NCBI GenBank assembly: GCA_018830485.1
Contig: JAHJRQ010000012.1
Coordinates: 124,001 to 188,000 of the forward strand
Direction of reading: 5' to 3'
Origin: Pseudomonadota bacterium
Lineage (GTDB): Bacteria; Desulfobacterota; Desulfobulbia; Desulfobulbales; Desulfurivibrionaceae
Length of the DNA stretch: 64,000 nucleotides
Shown: one piece after another, positions 50,418 to 60,174 of the stretch
How the letters are laid out: each line of letters opens with the position of its first letter
How positions within the stretch are numbered: position 1 is the first letter of the stretch
Notes under the pieces: generated by a model
What the model saw: only the letters and a program-made list of their open reading frames with translations
Told to the model about the DNA's origin: nothing
Database searches by the model: none
Program-made: the position numbers and the translations under genes

Positions 50418-52196
50418 CTATTCCGCGGAAACAGAGGAAACCGGGGCAACCCGTTCGCTGATTCCCCTCCGGAGGACCTCCTTGTTGTACGCGGCGATGA
50501 CCTCGCGGCGCCTGAGCATCCCCACCACCCAACGGTTGTCCTCCGCCTCCACCACCGGGATCTCTTCCAGTCCCTTGGCATCAAAGAGGGCCATGGCGGT
50601 GTGCAGGTTGTCTTCCGGGGTGAGCACCACCACCTTGCGAGTGCAGATATTGCCCACCCGCGCGGAAAGCCGCAGCTCCTCGTCGTGCAAAATGCTCTTC
50701 ACATCCTGCAGCGAGACAACCCCGATCATCCGGCCGGTATCATCCACCACCGGAAAATAAAAGCTGTCCCTGGCCATGCTGAAAATGGTCAGCAACTGGT
50801 TGACGTTGGCCTGCTCGCTGATAAAATCCACATCCTCGCTGATAACCCTGCCGACCTTGATGGACTTCATCACCGAGATCTCCCTCCCCTCATGGAGATC
50901 GATGCCGTCTCGGCTGAAATCCACGGTGTCGATGGAATCCGGATTCAGGCGGGAGGCAACCACGGTGCCGATGATGCTGGAGAGCATGATGGGGATGATG
51001 ATGAGGTAGTTGCCGGTCATCTCAAAGAGCAAAAAGATGGCGGTGAGCGGCGCATGGGTGGCGGCGGCAAGAAAGGCGCCGATACCAACCGCGGCATAGG
51101 CGCCGGGATTGGCGGTATACTGGGGCAGCAGGGAATGGGCTGCGGAACCGAAAGCCCCGCCGGTAACGGCGCCGATGAAAAGCGCCGGAGCAAACACCCC
51201 GCCCGCACCGCCGGAGCCCAAGGTAAGGGCGGTTGCCGCGATCTTTAAAAAAATCAGCGCGACCATCACCCAGAACACGCCGTGCCCGGCAAGCACCTCT
51301 TCCAGATAATGGTACCCATCGCCCATGATCTGGGGAAAGCCCATGGCCAGCACGCCAAGCCCCAGGGCGCCGAGCAGGGGCTTGAGCTGCGGATGCAGGG
51401 AGAGCGCGGCAAAGCGGTCGCGGATCGTATAAAATACATGGATGTGCAATACGGCCACCAAGCCCATGACCACGCCCATCAGCGAATAGAGCGGGATCTC
51501 GACCAGGGAATTGACCATCTCATAGGCGGGAATGGGAAAAGCGGGAAAGTCGCCATAGTAGCCGCGGGAAACAACGGTGGCCATGGCCGAGGAGATCACC
51601 AGGGCGGCAAAGGAGCCGATTTCGAAGGTGCCAAGAAGGACGATCTCGGCGGCGAAAAAGACCCCGGCAATGGGGGCGTTGAACATGGCCGCCACTCCAC
51701 CGGCGCAGCCTGCAGCGATAAACACCTTCATCCGGCTGCCGGAAACCCGGAAAAACTGCCCGAACTGTGAGCCAACGGCCCCGCCCACCTGGGCAATGGG
51801 CCCCTCGACCCCGGCGGAACCGCCGGAGCCGATGGTAAGGGCGCAGGAAAGGATCTTGAGGGGAATGGTGCGAAACCGGACAATTCCGCCCTCCAGATTG
51901 ACCTGACGCAGAAATTTCGGAAACCCGTAACCGTTTATCTCGCCGGGAAACAGCAGGGAAAGGGGAATGAGCAGCACCATGCCGCACAGGGGGATCAGCG
52001 GCAGGAGGAGGAGATACAGCCCGCCTTGCGCCAGACCAAGCAGTTCGGAGCCGCCGACAAAAATCGTGTCGTGGACCAGACCGACGGTGGTGCGAAAAAG
52101 GATGTTCGCCGCCCCTGCCGTCAACCCGATACAGGCGGCAATGGCGAGAACCCGAAAACTCTCCCCCGGCAGGATTCTGCCGATTTTCGTTTTCAT
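50418..52196 (-). CDS. ClC-type chloride channel/antiporter with CBS pair
   Basis: A 592-residue protein. The membrane part (about 1-430) has the ClC filter motifs GSGGSAGVEGP (with the gating Glu in place) and GGVFAPALF. Two CBS domains follow (about 450-575), which usually sense adenine nucleotides. The gating glutamate favours H+/Cl- exchange over a simple channel. ATG 52196 overlaps the stop of the dNTPase gene by 4 bases (ATGA), so they are co-translated. Confidence 0.92.
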   Translation of the reverse strand: MKTKIGRILPGESFRVLAIAACIGLTAGAANILFRTTVGLVHDTIFVGGSELLGLAQGGLYLLLLPLIPLCGMVLLIPLSLLFPGEINGYGFPKFLRQVNLEGGIVRFRTIPLKILSCALTIGSGGSAGVEGPIAQVGGAVGSQFGQFFRVSGSRMKVFIAAGCAGGVAAMFNAPIAGVFFAAEIVLLGTFEIGSFAALVISSAMATVVSRGYYGDFPAFPIPAYEMVNSLVEIPLYSLMGVVMGLVAVLHIHVFYTIRDRFAALSLHPQLKPLLGALGLGVLAMGFPQIMGDGYHYLEEVLAGHGVFWVMVALIFLKIAATALTLGSGGAGGVFAPALFIGAVTGGAFGSAAHSLLPQYTANPGAYAAVGIGAFLAAATHAPLTAIFLLFEMTGNYLIIIPIMLSSIIGTVVASRLNPDSIDTVDFSRDGIDLHEGREISVMKSIKVGRVISEDVDFISEQANVNQLLTIFSMARDSFYFPVVDDTGRMIGVVSLQDVKSILHDEELRLSARVGNICTRKVVVLTPEDNLHTAMALFDAKGLEEIPVVEAEDNRWVVGMLRRREVIAAYNKEVLRRGISERVAPVSSVSAE

Positions 52197-53362
52197 GATT
52201 TTTCCGGGGTCTCGCAACCCAACCGCCTTGCCTGGCGGAGAAAATACTTGTCGGTCATTCCGGCGATGAAATCCCGCGCCATGGCGGCAGGCTGCCGGCC
52301 CTCGACATACTCCCGTCCCTGTTCATGCAAGAAATTCGCAACCATTTCCCCATGATGCTCCGGCCTGGAAAATTGGTCAAGGCAGGACTCGAACAAGACC
52401 TTATAACAGATGGTAATCTTGGCCAGCCCCTTCTTGATGGCCGGGTTCAGGTAGATCCGTTCGTAGTTGAACTCCTTCAGCTCCTTCAGCCCTTGGGAAA
52501 CCTCCTCGCTGAAGGCGATGGCGCCATCCTCGATGCCGCCGGCAATCAGGTCGGTCACCAACCGATAGACCATGCTGCCGTTGGTCCGGCCGAAGAGATT
52601 CTGGCAGCGCAGGGGGATATCCTCCCGGCTGATGAGCTTCAATTCGATGGCATCCTCGATATCCCGGCCGATATAGGCAATGGTGTCGGAAAACCGGACC
52701 ACGCAGCCTTCCAAGGTCATGGGAATCAGCTCATGGCGGGGGTCTTGCCCCTTGGCCGCGCCATGCCGGTCAAGGTCGGCAAAGGTCTTGCCGCGCTGGG
52801 GCGCAAGCTGGCGATTGTGGATCTCCCCATCGTGACACATGATGCCGTCCAGGGTTTGCAGGGTCAGGTTCCACCCCCTGCCCTGCCGCTCGATGCGCTC
52901 CAGAAATCGGACGCTTTGCAGATTATGCTGGAACGAGGGCAGCCCATGCCCGCGGCACAGGGCGTCCAGAACCTTTTCCCCGTCATGGCCGAAGGGCGGA
53001 TGTCCGATATCATGGCCCAGGGCGATGGCCTCGATGAGATCCTCGTTCAGCCGCAGATAGCGGCCGATGGTCCGGGCGATCTTTGAGACCAACTGCACAT
53101 GCAGGACCCGGTGGGTGATATGGTCGTTTCTGACCATGTAAAAGACCTGGGTTTTATCGATATACCGCGTATAGGCATGCGAATGCAGAATCCGGTCGCC
53201 ATCCACGGCAAAGGCTTGGCGGTGGTCCTCGGCCTGCCCGTCCTCAAGGCGCCGTCGGAGCCCATCCTTGCTCAGGCTGGCAAGCGGCGACAAATGCTCG
53301 GCCTCCAGGGCGTCCAACTGATTTTTCAAGGCAAGCAAATGCGGGGTGGCAACATGGCGCAT
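52193..53362 (-). CDS. dGTPase-like HD-domain dNTP triphosphohydrolase
   Basis: A 389-residue HD-domain enzyme. The metal site is built from HSHAYTRYIDKTQVF near 61-75 (with the family R-YxxKTQVF), ALGHDIGHPPFGHDGE near 113-128 and the late Asp in RFSDTIAYIGRDIED. These match the Dgt family, which cleaves dNTPs to nucleosides and triphosphate. It overlaps the ClC gene, an unusual partner. Its start is 250 bases from the AcuC gene, which reads the other way. Confidence 0.88.
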   Translation of the reverse strand: MRHVATPHLLALKNQLDALEAEHLSPLASLSKDGLRRRLEDGQAEDHRQAFAVDGDRILHSHAYTRYIDKTQVFYMVRNDHITHRVLHVQLVSKIARTIGRYLRLNEDLIEAIALGHDIGHPPFGHDGEKVLDALCRGHGLPSFQHNLQSVRFLERIERQGRGWNLTLQTLDGIMCHDGEIHNRQLAPQRGKTFADLDRHGAAKGQDPRHELIPMTLEGCVVRFSDTIAYIGRDIEDAIELKLISREDIPLRCQNLFGRTNGSMVYRLVTDLIAGGIEDGAIAFSEEVSQGLKELKEFNYERIYLNPAIKKGLAKITICYKVLFESCLDQFSRPEHHGEMVANFLHEQGREYVEGRQPAAMARDFIAGMTDKYFLRQARRLGCETPEKS

Positions 53363-53613
53363 GGCAGAATGATCCGATGGTGTCGTAAGTTAAAAAGATG
53401 GTGAAGTATATCCCAGCAATCCCATCCGCACAATGCCTTGTCGTATTTCTGCGGGAATCGCCCCTACAATTGCCGCCCGAGCATTTTCCCCGTGCGATTT
53501 TCAGATATTTAGGTAACAATACCTAGAAAGAAAGCATATCCGCTCACCCTCTCCCTCTCCCGCAAGGGAAGCGCAGACTCCGGGGGGGAAGGAATTTTTC
53601 TAAAGGATGCCCG

Positions 53614-54609
53614 GTGCCTCTTCCCAATCCGATAACCATTGTCACCCATCCCCTGTATCTTGCCCACGACACCGGCGGCGGAGAGCATCCGGAAGCGCCG
53701 AACCGCCTCACTGCATTGCTGGCAAAGCTGCAGGCCTCGCCGCTCAAGGACCGGCTCACCATTATCGAACCCCGCAAGGCGGAACTCCGCTGGCTGACAA
53801 CCTTTCATGCCGAACATTACCTCTTTCGCCTGGAAGAGTGCGCCCTTTCCGGCAAGACGCATATCGACCATCCGGACAACCAGCTTTGCTTTGAATCCTA
53901 CGAGGCTGCTCTGCTCTCGGCGGGAGCAGGTCTCACCGGCATCGACCTTCTCGAAGGCAAGGAAAATCTGGTGTTCTGCGCGGTGCGCCCCCCCGGGCAC
54001 CACGCGGAAAGCAACCTGGCCCTGGGTTTCTGCTTCCTGAACAACTGCGTGGTGGCCGCCCGTTACTGGCAGCAGCAGTATGGCCGCAAGCGCATTCTGA
54101 TCCTCGATTTTGACGCCCATCACGGCAACGGCATCCAAAGCGCCTTTGAGGAAGACCCTGACGTTTTTTACCTCAGCCTGCATGAGCATCCCACCTTCAG
54201 CTTTCCCGGCAGCGGCTATGCGGAAGAAGCCGGCACCGGACCAGGGCGCGGCGCCACCCTGAATATCCCCCTGCCTCCCGGGGCGGAAGACCAGATGGTG
54301 CTCAACGCGTTTGCCCGAAGGGTTGAACCGGCCCTTGCCGCCTTCGCACCGGAACGGATCATCGTGGCCGCGGGTTTTGACGGACACCGCGACGATGACA
54401 TGTCCGGCCTTGCCTATTCCACGGAACTCTACGGCCGACTCGGGGAACACCTGGCCGGTTGGGCTAAAAAATTCTGCCAGGGCAAGCTGTTGTCCATTCT
54501 CGAAGGCGGCTATCACCTGGAAAGCCTGGCCGACAGCACGGCCACCTATCTCACCGCTTTAAGCAACCACAGTATTGAGGAAGAACCATGTTCATCACCC
54601 AGCACATGA
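53614..54609 (+). CDS. AcuC-like class II/arginase-fold deacetylase
   Basis: A 331-residue zinc deacetylase of the histone deacetylase superfamily, from GTG 53614 with AAAGGA upstream. Active-site motifs are RPPGHHAE near 123-130, the zinc ligands in DFDAHHGNG near 167-175, and LEGGYH near 302. AcuC removes acetyl groups from acetyl-CoA synthetase in Bacillus and so turns it on. The next genes are AcuB-like and acetate-CoA ligase, so the same task is likely. Its end overlaps the acuB start by 22 bases. Confidence 0.9.
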   Translation: MPLPNPITIVTHPLYLAHDTGGGEHPEAPNRLTALLAKLQASPLKDRLTIIEPRKAELRWLTTFHAEHYLFRLEECALSGKTHIDHPDNQLCFESYEAALLSAGAGLTGIDLLEGKENLVFCAVRPPGHHAESNLALGFCFLNNCVVAARYWQQQYGRKRILILDFDAHHGNGIQSAFEEDPDVFYLSLHEHPTFSFPGSGYAEEAGTGPGRGATLNIPLPPGAEDQMVLNAFARRVEPALAAFAPERIIVAAGFDGHRDDDMSGLAYSTELYGRLGEHLAGWAKKFCQGKLLSILEGGYHLESLADSTATYLTALSNHSIEEEPCSSPST

Positions 54610-55253
54610 CCAGAAACCCGGTGACTATTTCCCCGGAAACCAACCTCCACGCGGTGCGGGAAATTCTCGAAAAGGGCAAATTCCGCCATCTGCCGGTGGT
54701 GGATGGCGAAAACCGGTTGGTCGGCATTGTCACCGACCGGGATCTGCGCTCCGCCTCCCCTTCCTCCGTGCTTTCCGAAGAGCGGATCAAGGCCTGTCTT
54801 TCGGAACTCGACCAGACCCCGGTCAGCGCCATCATGAGCCGCGCCTTTTTCACCCTGACCCCCATGTCCACCCTGGACGACGCCCTGATCCTCCTTGACC
54901 GGGAGAAGATCGGGGCCCTGCCCGTGGTGGATCAGGAGCAGCGGGTCATCGGCATGTTTTCCACGCGCGACCTCATGGCTGCCTATCGCCGCCTTTTCGG
55001 CCTGGGAGAACGGGGCAGCGCCATGATTGTAGTGGAACACGACGGCAAGCGCAAACCGCTTTCCCGCATCGCCAAGGTGCTTGAGGAACACAGCATCCGC
55101 TTCACCCGCCTGATCCGGACCGAACCGGAGGAGGGTGCGCCGGAACGCATCTATCTGCGGGTCAACACTTACAATATCAGCGCCGTGCACCAAGCCCTGG
55201 GCGAGGCGGGCTTTTCCGTGGTCCTGCCGAAAATCCCCGAATTTATCGGGTAG
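54588..55253 (+). CDS. AcuB-like protein: CBS pair plus ACT-like domain
   Basis: A 221-residue cytoplasmic protein with CBS1 (about 7-62), CBS2 (about 81-135) and a C-terminal ACT-like domain (about 140-215). This is the domain order of AcuB. CBS pairs bind adenine nucleotides and the ACT part may bind an amino acid, so it is a sensor of energy state. It sits between the deacetylase and the ligase genes, overlapping the first and 22 bases before the second. Confidence 0.88.
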   Translation: MFITQHMTRNPVTISPETNLHAVREILEKGKFRHLPVVDGENRLVGIVTDRDLRSASPSSVLSEERIKACLSELDQTPVSAIMSRAFFTLTPMSTLDDALILLDREKIGALPVVDQEQRVIGMFSTRDLMAAYRRLFGLGERGSAMIVVEHDGKRKPLSRIAKVLEEHSIRFTRLIRTEPEEGAPERIYLRVNTYNISAVHQALGEAGFSVVLPKIPEFIG

Positions 55254-55275
55254 TAATCCTTTACAGGAAAACATT

Positions 55276-57381
55276 ATGCTCACCCCGCTTTTCTATCCCG
55301 AATCCATCGCCGTGCTCGGCGCCTCCCGCACTCCGGGCAAGGTCGGCCACGATATTGTCGCCAACCTGCTGGCCGGCGGCTATGCCGGACGGATCATCCC
55401 GGTGAATCCGTCCGCCCCGGAAGTCCTGGCCTTGCCCTGCCTGGCCGAGATCAAAAAGACACAAGAAAAAATCGATCTCTGCATTATCGCTCTTCCCAGC
55501 GCTCTGGTTCTGGAGGCGGTGCGGGATTGCCTCGAGGCCCGGGCCGGGGCGATCGCCGTGATCAGTTCCGGCTTCAAGGAAACAGGGCCGGAAGGCGCGG
55601 AACAGCAACGCAGGATCGCCGAACTCTGCCAAAGCCACAAGGTGCCTCTGCTTGGTCCCAATTGCCTGGGGCTGATCAATACCGAGCACCGGATGAATGC
55701 TTCCTTTGCCAGCCGCATGCCGCAACCTGGGTGCATCTCGGTTATCTCGCAGTCCGGCGCCATCTGCACCGCCCTGCTGGACCTGGCCGCCGCCCGCCAT
55801 ACCGGCATCGCCAAGATGGTGAGCATGGGCAACAAGGCGGACCTCAACGAAGGTGATCTGCTGATCGCCCTGGCCGCCGACCCGCAGACCAGGGTGATCA
55901 TCGCCTATCTCGAAGACATTGCCTGCGGGGACGAGTTTGTCAAGGCGGCCACCGAGGCCTCAAGCAAGAAGCCGGTGATCATCCTGAAATCCGGCACCAC
56001 CGTAGCCGGGCAGAAGGCAGCCTCCTCCCACACCGGGGTGCTGGCCGGAGAGGAGATCGCCTATGGCGCGGCCTTCATGCGCTCGGGGGTCATCCGGGCC
56101 GACAACTTCGAGGCCCTGGCCGATTATGGCGCCCTTTTCGCCATGCAGCCGCTGCCCAAGGGCAAACGGGTGCTGATCATCACCAATGCCGGCGGCCCGG
56201 GCACCATGGCCGCCGATGCCGTGGAAAAAGCAGGGATGATCGTGGCCACCCTGGACCGCAACACCGCCTCGGCCCTGCGCCAGAAACTTCCCACTGCCGC
56301 CAGCATCGGCAATCCCATCGATGTGCTGGGCGACGCGGAACCGGCCCGCTATGTGGCCGCCCTGGAAGCGGCCCAGGAAGACGAGGCCGTGGACGCAGTA
56401 GTCATCATTCTCACCCCCCAGGCCATGACCAAACCGGCGGAAACCGCCCGGGCCATCGCCGGCTGCCACAAGGGAGACAAGCCCGTGGTCGTCGCCTTCA
56501 TGGGCGGAGCCGAGGTCATGCCGGGCAGGGAAGAGCTGGTGGCCGCGGGGCTGCCCGATTATCCCTCCCCGGAACGGGCCGTGGCCGCGCTCAAGGCCAT
56601 GGCGGAATACAGCGCCTGGCGCAAGCGCCCGCCCAGGATGGTGGCCCGCTTCCCGGTAAACCGGCGCAGGGTGGAACGCATCATCACCCGCCGCTTGCGG
56701 ACCAACCGGCTGCAGATCGGCGAGGTCAAGGCAAAGAGCATCCTGGCGGCCTACGGCTTCCAGATTCCCCAGGGGTATCTGGCCACCAATGTGGGCGAGG
56801 CCATGGAAATCGCCGAACGCATCGGCTATCCGGTGGCCATGAAGATCGTTTCCCCGGACATCATCCACAAATCCGATCTCGGCGGGGTGAGGCTCAACGT
56901 GACCAGCGGTGATGCGGTGGCGGACGCCTACGATCTCATGATGCTCCGCATTGCCCAGCGGGCGCCGGAGGCCTGGATCGAAGGGATCTATGTGGAAAAG
57001 ATGCTCTCCCGGGGCCTTGAGGTAATCATCGGTATGAACCGCGACCCCCAGTTCGGCCCCATGCTCATGTTCGGCCTGGGCGGCATCTTTGTCGAGGTAA
57101 TGAAGGACGTCACCTTTTATCTCGCGCCCATTACCAACGAAGAGGCCATCCAGATGCTGATGTCCACCCGCTCCTACGAAATCCTTAAGGGAAAACGGGG
57201 GCACAAGGGCGTGGACCTTGCGGGCATTGCCAACGGCTTGCAGCGGATCAGCCAGTTGACCACCGATTTCCCGCAGATTGCCGAACTGGACATCAACCCC
57301 TTCATCGTCGGGGAAACCGGCACCGAGCCGGTGGTGGCGGATGCGAGAATGACCTTGCAGAGCTTTGAGGTGGCGCGATGA
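55276..57381 (+). CDS. ADP-forming acetate-CoA ligase (alpha-beta fusion)
   Basis: A 701-residue fused ligase converting acyl-CoA, ADP and phosphate to acid, CoA and ATP, or the reverse. The CoA-binding and ligase domains (about 1-455) have the phosphorylated His252 in SSHTGVLAG and the second ligase motif NAGGPGTMA. The ATP-grasp beta part (about 470-700) has GYPVAMKIVSPDIIHKSDLGG. It has an ACAGGAAAA site, and ATG 55276 lies well inside a longer frame that starts in acuB. It overlaps the CoA-transferase gene by 4 bases. Confidence 0.93.
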   Translation: MLTPLFYPESIAVLGASRTPGKVGHDIVANLLAGGYAGRIIPVNPSAPEVLALPCLAEIKKTQEKIDLCIIALPSALVLEAVRDCLEARAGAIAVISSGFKETGPEGAEQQRRIAELCQSHKVPLLGPNCLGLINTEHRMNASFASRMPQPGCISVISQSGAICTALLDLAAARHTGIAKMVSMGNKADLNEGDLLIALAADPQTRVIIAYLEDIACGDEFVKAATEASSKKPVIILKSGTTVAGQKAASSHTGVLAGEEIAYGAAFMRSGVIRADNFEALADYGALFAMQPLPKGKRVLIITNAGGPGTMAADAVEKAGMIVATLDRNTASALRQKLPTAASIGNPIDVLGDAEPARYVAALEAAQEDEAVDAVVIILTPQAMTKPAETARAIAGCHKGDKPVVVAFMGGAEVMPGREELVAAGLPDYPSPERAVAALKAMAEYSAWRKRPPRMVARFPVNRRRVERIITRRLRTNRLQIGEVKAKSILAAYGFQIPQGYLATNVGEAMEIAERIGYPVAMKIVSPDIIHKSDLGGVRLNVTSGDAVADAYDLMMLRIAQRAPEAWIEGIYVEKMLSRGLEVIIGMNRDPQFGPMLMFGLGGIFVEVMKDVTFYLAPITNEEAIQMLMSTRSYEILKGKRGHKGVDLAGIANGLQRISQLTTDFPQIAELDINPFIVGETGTEPVVADARMTLQSFEVAR

Positions 57382-59249
57382 GCAACGCAAAGAATTACGA
57401 TCCCGACTGGCAGGAAAAATACAGCGACATGCTCGCCACGCCGTACCAGGCGGCAGCCAAGATCAAGCCGGGCCAGCGGGTTTTCATCGGCACGGCCTGC
57501 GCCGAGCCGGTGCTGCTGGTCAAGGCTCTTACCGAACGGGCCTGCGAGCTGGCCGACGTGGAGATCATCCAGCTCCTGACCAAGGGCGACGCCCCCTACG
57601 CCAGCCGCGGCCTGGCCGACTGCTTTTCGGTGAACAGCTTTTTCATCGGCGCCAACATCCGGGAGCACATCCAGCAGGGGCTGGGCAACTATACCCCCAC
57701 CCTGCTCTCCGACATCCCCCAGTTGTTCAACTCCGGCCAGCTCCCCATCGACGTGGCCCTCATCCAGGTAACCCCCCCGGACATGCGCGGCAAGGTGAGT
57801 CTGGGCGTCTCGGTGGACATCGTCAAAAGCGCGGCGGAAAACGCCTCCCTGGTGATCGCCCAAGTGAACCCGTTGATGCCGAAAACCCTGGGCGACAGCT
57901 TTCTCGACATCTACGACCTCGACATTCTGGTGCCGGCCGCAAGCCCCATCATCGAACGGGAATCCACGCAAGTCTCCGAAGACACCCGCCGCATCGGCGA
58001 GCATATCGCAGCCCTGATCGAAGACGAATCAACGATCGAATTCGGCATCGGCCGCATTCCCCACGCCCTGGTGGAATTTTTGCGCGACAAGAAAAACCTC
58101 GGCATCCATACGGAGATGCTCACCGACTCCATCATCGACCTGGTGGAATCGGGCGCTGTTACCGGCAGCCGAAAAACCACGGACAAGGGGCGGATCGTGG
58201 CCAGCTTCTGCATGGGCACCCAGCACCTCTACGACTACATCGACAACAACCCCCTCTTCTGCTTCAGGCCCACGGAATATGTGAACGACGCCCACATCAT
58301 CGGCAGGCAGCACAAGATGGTCTCCATCAACATGGCTCTGGAAATCGACCTCACCGGCCAGGTCTGCGCCGACTCCCTGGGTTCCCTCTTCTATTCCGGC
58401 ATCGGCGGCCAGGTGGACTTCAACCGGGGCGCAGCCCGCTCCATCGGCGGCAAGCCCATCATCGCCCTTGAATCAACGGCCAAGGACAAGACCATCTCCC
58501 GCATCGTCACCCGGTTAACCCCGGGGGCCGGGGTGGTCACCACCCGGGGCGAGGTACATTACGTGGCCACCGAATACGGCGTTGCCTACCTGCACGGCAA
58601 GAGCGTGCAGGAGCGTGCCGTTGCCCTGATCAGCATCGCCCACCCGAATTTCCGGGAACAGCTCTTCCGGGAGGCCATCGAGGCCAAATATCTCCGCCAG
58701 GATCTCGGCGAGGTGGAAGGCCGCTTCATGATCGCCTCCCAGGAGATGAACACCACCATGCTGCTCGAAGACGGCACCCAGATCAATTTCCGGCCGGTGC
58801 ACCTCACCGACGAGCCCCGGATGCGTGATATCCTCTACGCCTTATCCCAGGAAACCCTCTACTACCGCTTCATGACCCACAGCCAGCGCTTCGGCCACAA
58901 GCAGATCCAGAACTTCGTCTACATCGACCACCGCAAGGACGCCGCCATTGTCGGCACCGTGCCCGAGGCGCACGGCGAAGAGATCATCGCCGTCGGCCGC
59001 TACTACCTGGACGAGAAAACCAACCGGGCCGAGGTGGCCTTCATCGTCCGCGACGAATGGCAGAACAAGCGGATCGGCTCCTTTCTCTTCCGGCATCTGG
59101 TCACCATCGCCAAACGAAACGGCATTGGAGGTTTTTCCGCCGAGGTGCTTCGGGACAACAAACGCATGCAGGCCATCTTCCTCCATTGCGGCTTCACCGT
59201 AAAAAGCAGCCTGGAGGAAGACGTTTACAGCTTCCAGATTGATTTTTGA
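57378..59249 (+). CDS. Acetyl-CoA hydrolase/CoA-transferase fused to a GNAT acetyltransferase
   Basis: A 623-residue fusion. The first 450 residues are a class I CoA-transferase (GTACAEP near 38, a catalytic-type Glu in IIEFGIGRIP-like and FYSGIGGQVDFNRGA near 340 with the family EYGVAYLHGKS). The last about 150 residues form a GNAT domain (FRPVHLTDEPRMRDI near 475; acetyl-CoA loop RDEWQNKRIGSFLF near 575). It may both move CoA to acetate and acetylate a protein, plausibly the ligase next door. It starts in the ligase stop codon (ATGA). Confidence 0.9.
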   Translation: MSNAKNYDPDWQEKYSDMLATPYQAAAKIKPGQRVFIGTACAEPVLLVKALTERACELADVEIIQLLTKGDAPYASRGLADCFSVNSFFIGANIREHIQQGLGNYTPTLLSDIPQLFNSGQLPIDVALIQVTPPDMRGKVSLGVSVDIVKSAAENASLVIAQVNPLMPKTLGDSFLDIYDLDILVPAASPIIERESTQVSEDTRRIGEHIAALIEDESTIEFGIGRIPHALVEFLRDKKNLGIHTEMLTDSIIDLVESGAVTGSRKTTDKGRIVASFCMGTQHLYDYIDNNPLFCFRPTEYVNDAHIIGRQHKMVSINMALEIDLTGQVCADSLGSLFYSGIGGQVDFNRGAARSIGGKPIIALESTAKDKTISRIVTRLTPGAGVVTTRGEVHYVATEYGVAYLHGKSVQERAVALISIAHPNFREQLFREAIEAKYLRQDLGEVEGRFMIASQEMNTTMLLEDGTQINFRPVHLTDEPRMRDILYALSQETLYYRFMTHSQRFGHKQIQNFVYIDHRKDAAIVGTVPEAHGEEIIAVGRYYLDEKTNRAEVAFIVRDEWQNKRIGSFLFRHLVTIAKRNGIGGFSAEVLRDNKRMQAIFLHCGFTVKSSLEEDVYSFQIDF

Positions 59250-59258
59250 TCGGCTATC

Positions 59259-60098
59259 ATGTCCACGGGGGGTAAAATAGAGGCTACGGAGGGAGAGATG
59301 GTTTCCCCGCTTGCGGAAAATGATGCCCAAAAAGCCGTCAGAATCATGGTGGTGGAGGATGTGGCTTTCAATCTGGAGATCCTCGCCGCCATCCTTGCCG
59401 AGCGGGGCTGGCAGGCAGTTACCGCCACCAGCGGCGAAGCCGCGCTGGAGATCCTTGCCGCGGATTGCGATTTCCAGATCATTTTGATGGATATCGGCTT
59501 GCCCGGCATTGACGGGCTTGAGACCATGCGCCGGATCAAGGAAAAACCGGTTTGCCGGGGTATTCCGGTTATCGCCCTTACGGCGGAAAGCGCGGCCGAA
59601 CGGAAACGGTTTTTAGCCGCAGGGTTCGACGGATATGCGGAGAAAAACTTCGACCCGGAACAGCTTTTCACGGCCATTGAAACGCACCTTGCCCCTGCGG
59701 GCGACACCCGGCACACGCCGGAGCCTGCGGTCATGCCCCCCTCACCGCTTCTCGATTTGGATTTCGAGGCCCTGCTCGTCACCTACGGTGACGAAATGCT
59801 CCTTTGCCGGATAGCCAAGGCCTTCTTCGCCGACACCAACACAGAGCTCCAGCGGCTTGGCGAGGCAATGACCTCAGGAGACCGGACGGTGATACTGGCC
59901 TGCTGCCACAGCCTCAGGGGCTCAGCCGCAATCTTTACCGCAAAAAAACTGGCCAGGGTGAGCAAAGAACTGGAAGACTGTATCCGCCAGGGAAACAAAA
60001 ACGGGATTGAGTCTGCCTGGCACAAGGTTGTCGCCGCCCATGAGTCGCTGCGCGAAATCGTAACACGTCGACTCTCAATGACGTGGAATACCCAATAG
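59259..60098 (+). CDS. Response regulator with C-terminal Hpt domain
   Basis: A 279-residue protein. A receiver (about 27-148) carries the phospho-Asp in IILMDIGLPG, and a C-terminal Hpt domain (about 170-270) has the phosphorylatable His in CCHSLRGSAA. This receiver-Hpt pair can pass phosphate between partners. Start ATG 59259 follows the transferase stop by 9 bases, but ATG 59298 has a better GGAGGG site. No kinase is adjacent. Confidence 0.9.
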   Translation: MSTGGKIEATEGEMVSPLAENDAQKAVRIMVVEDVAFNLEILAAILAERGWQAVTATSGEAALEILAADCDFQIILMDIGLPGIDGLETMRRIKEKPVCRGIPVIALTAESAAERKRFLAAGFDGYAEKNFDPEQLFTAIETHLAPAGDTRHTPEPAVMPPSPLLDLDFEALLVTYGDEMLLCRIAKAFFADTNTELQRLGEAMTSGDRTVILACCHSLRGSAAIFTAKKLARVSKELEDCIRQGNKNGIESAWHKVVAAHESLREIVTRRLSMTWNTQ

Positions 60099-60174
60099 CG
60101 CTGAACAGCTACCCCTTCATTTTCAACCACGGGGACCCGTTTCCCGCCGCGAAAAAGAATCCCCGAAGGCATGC

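Noticed and set aside
55960-57390. 476-residue minus-strand frame opposite the acetate-CoA ligase
   Set aside because: Same reason: His/Gly-rich antisense translation of a GC-rich gene.
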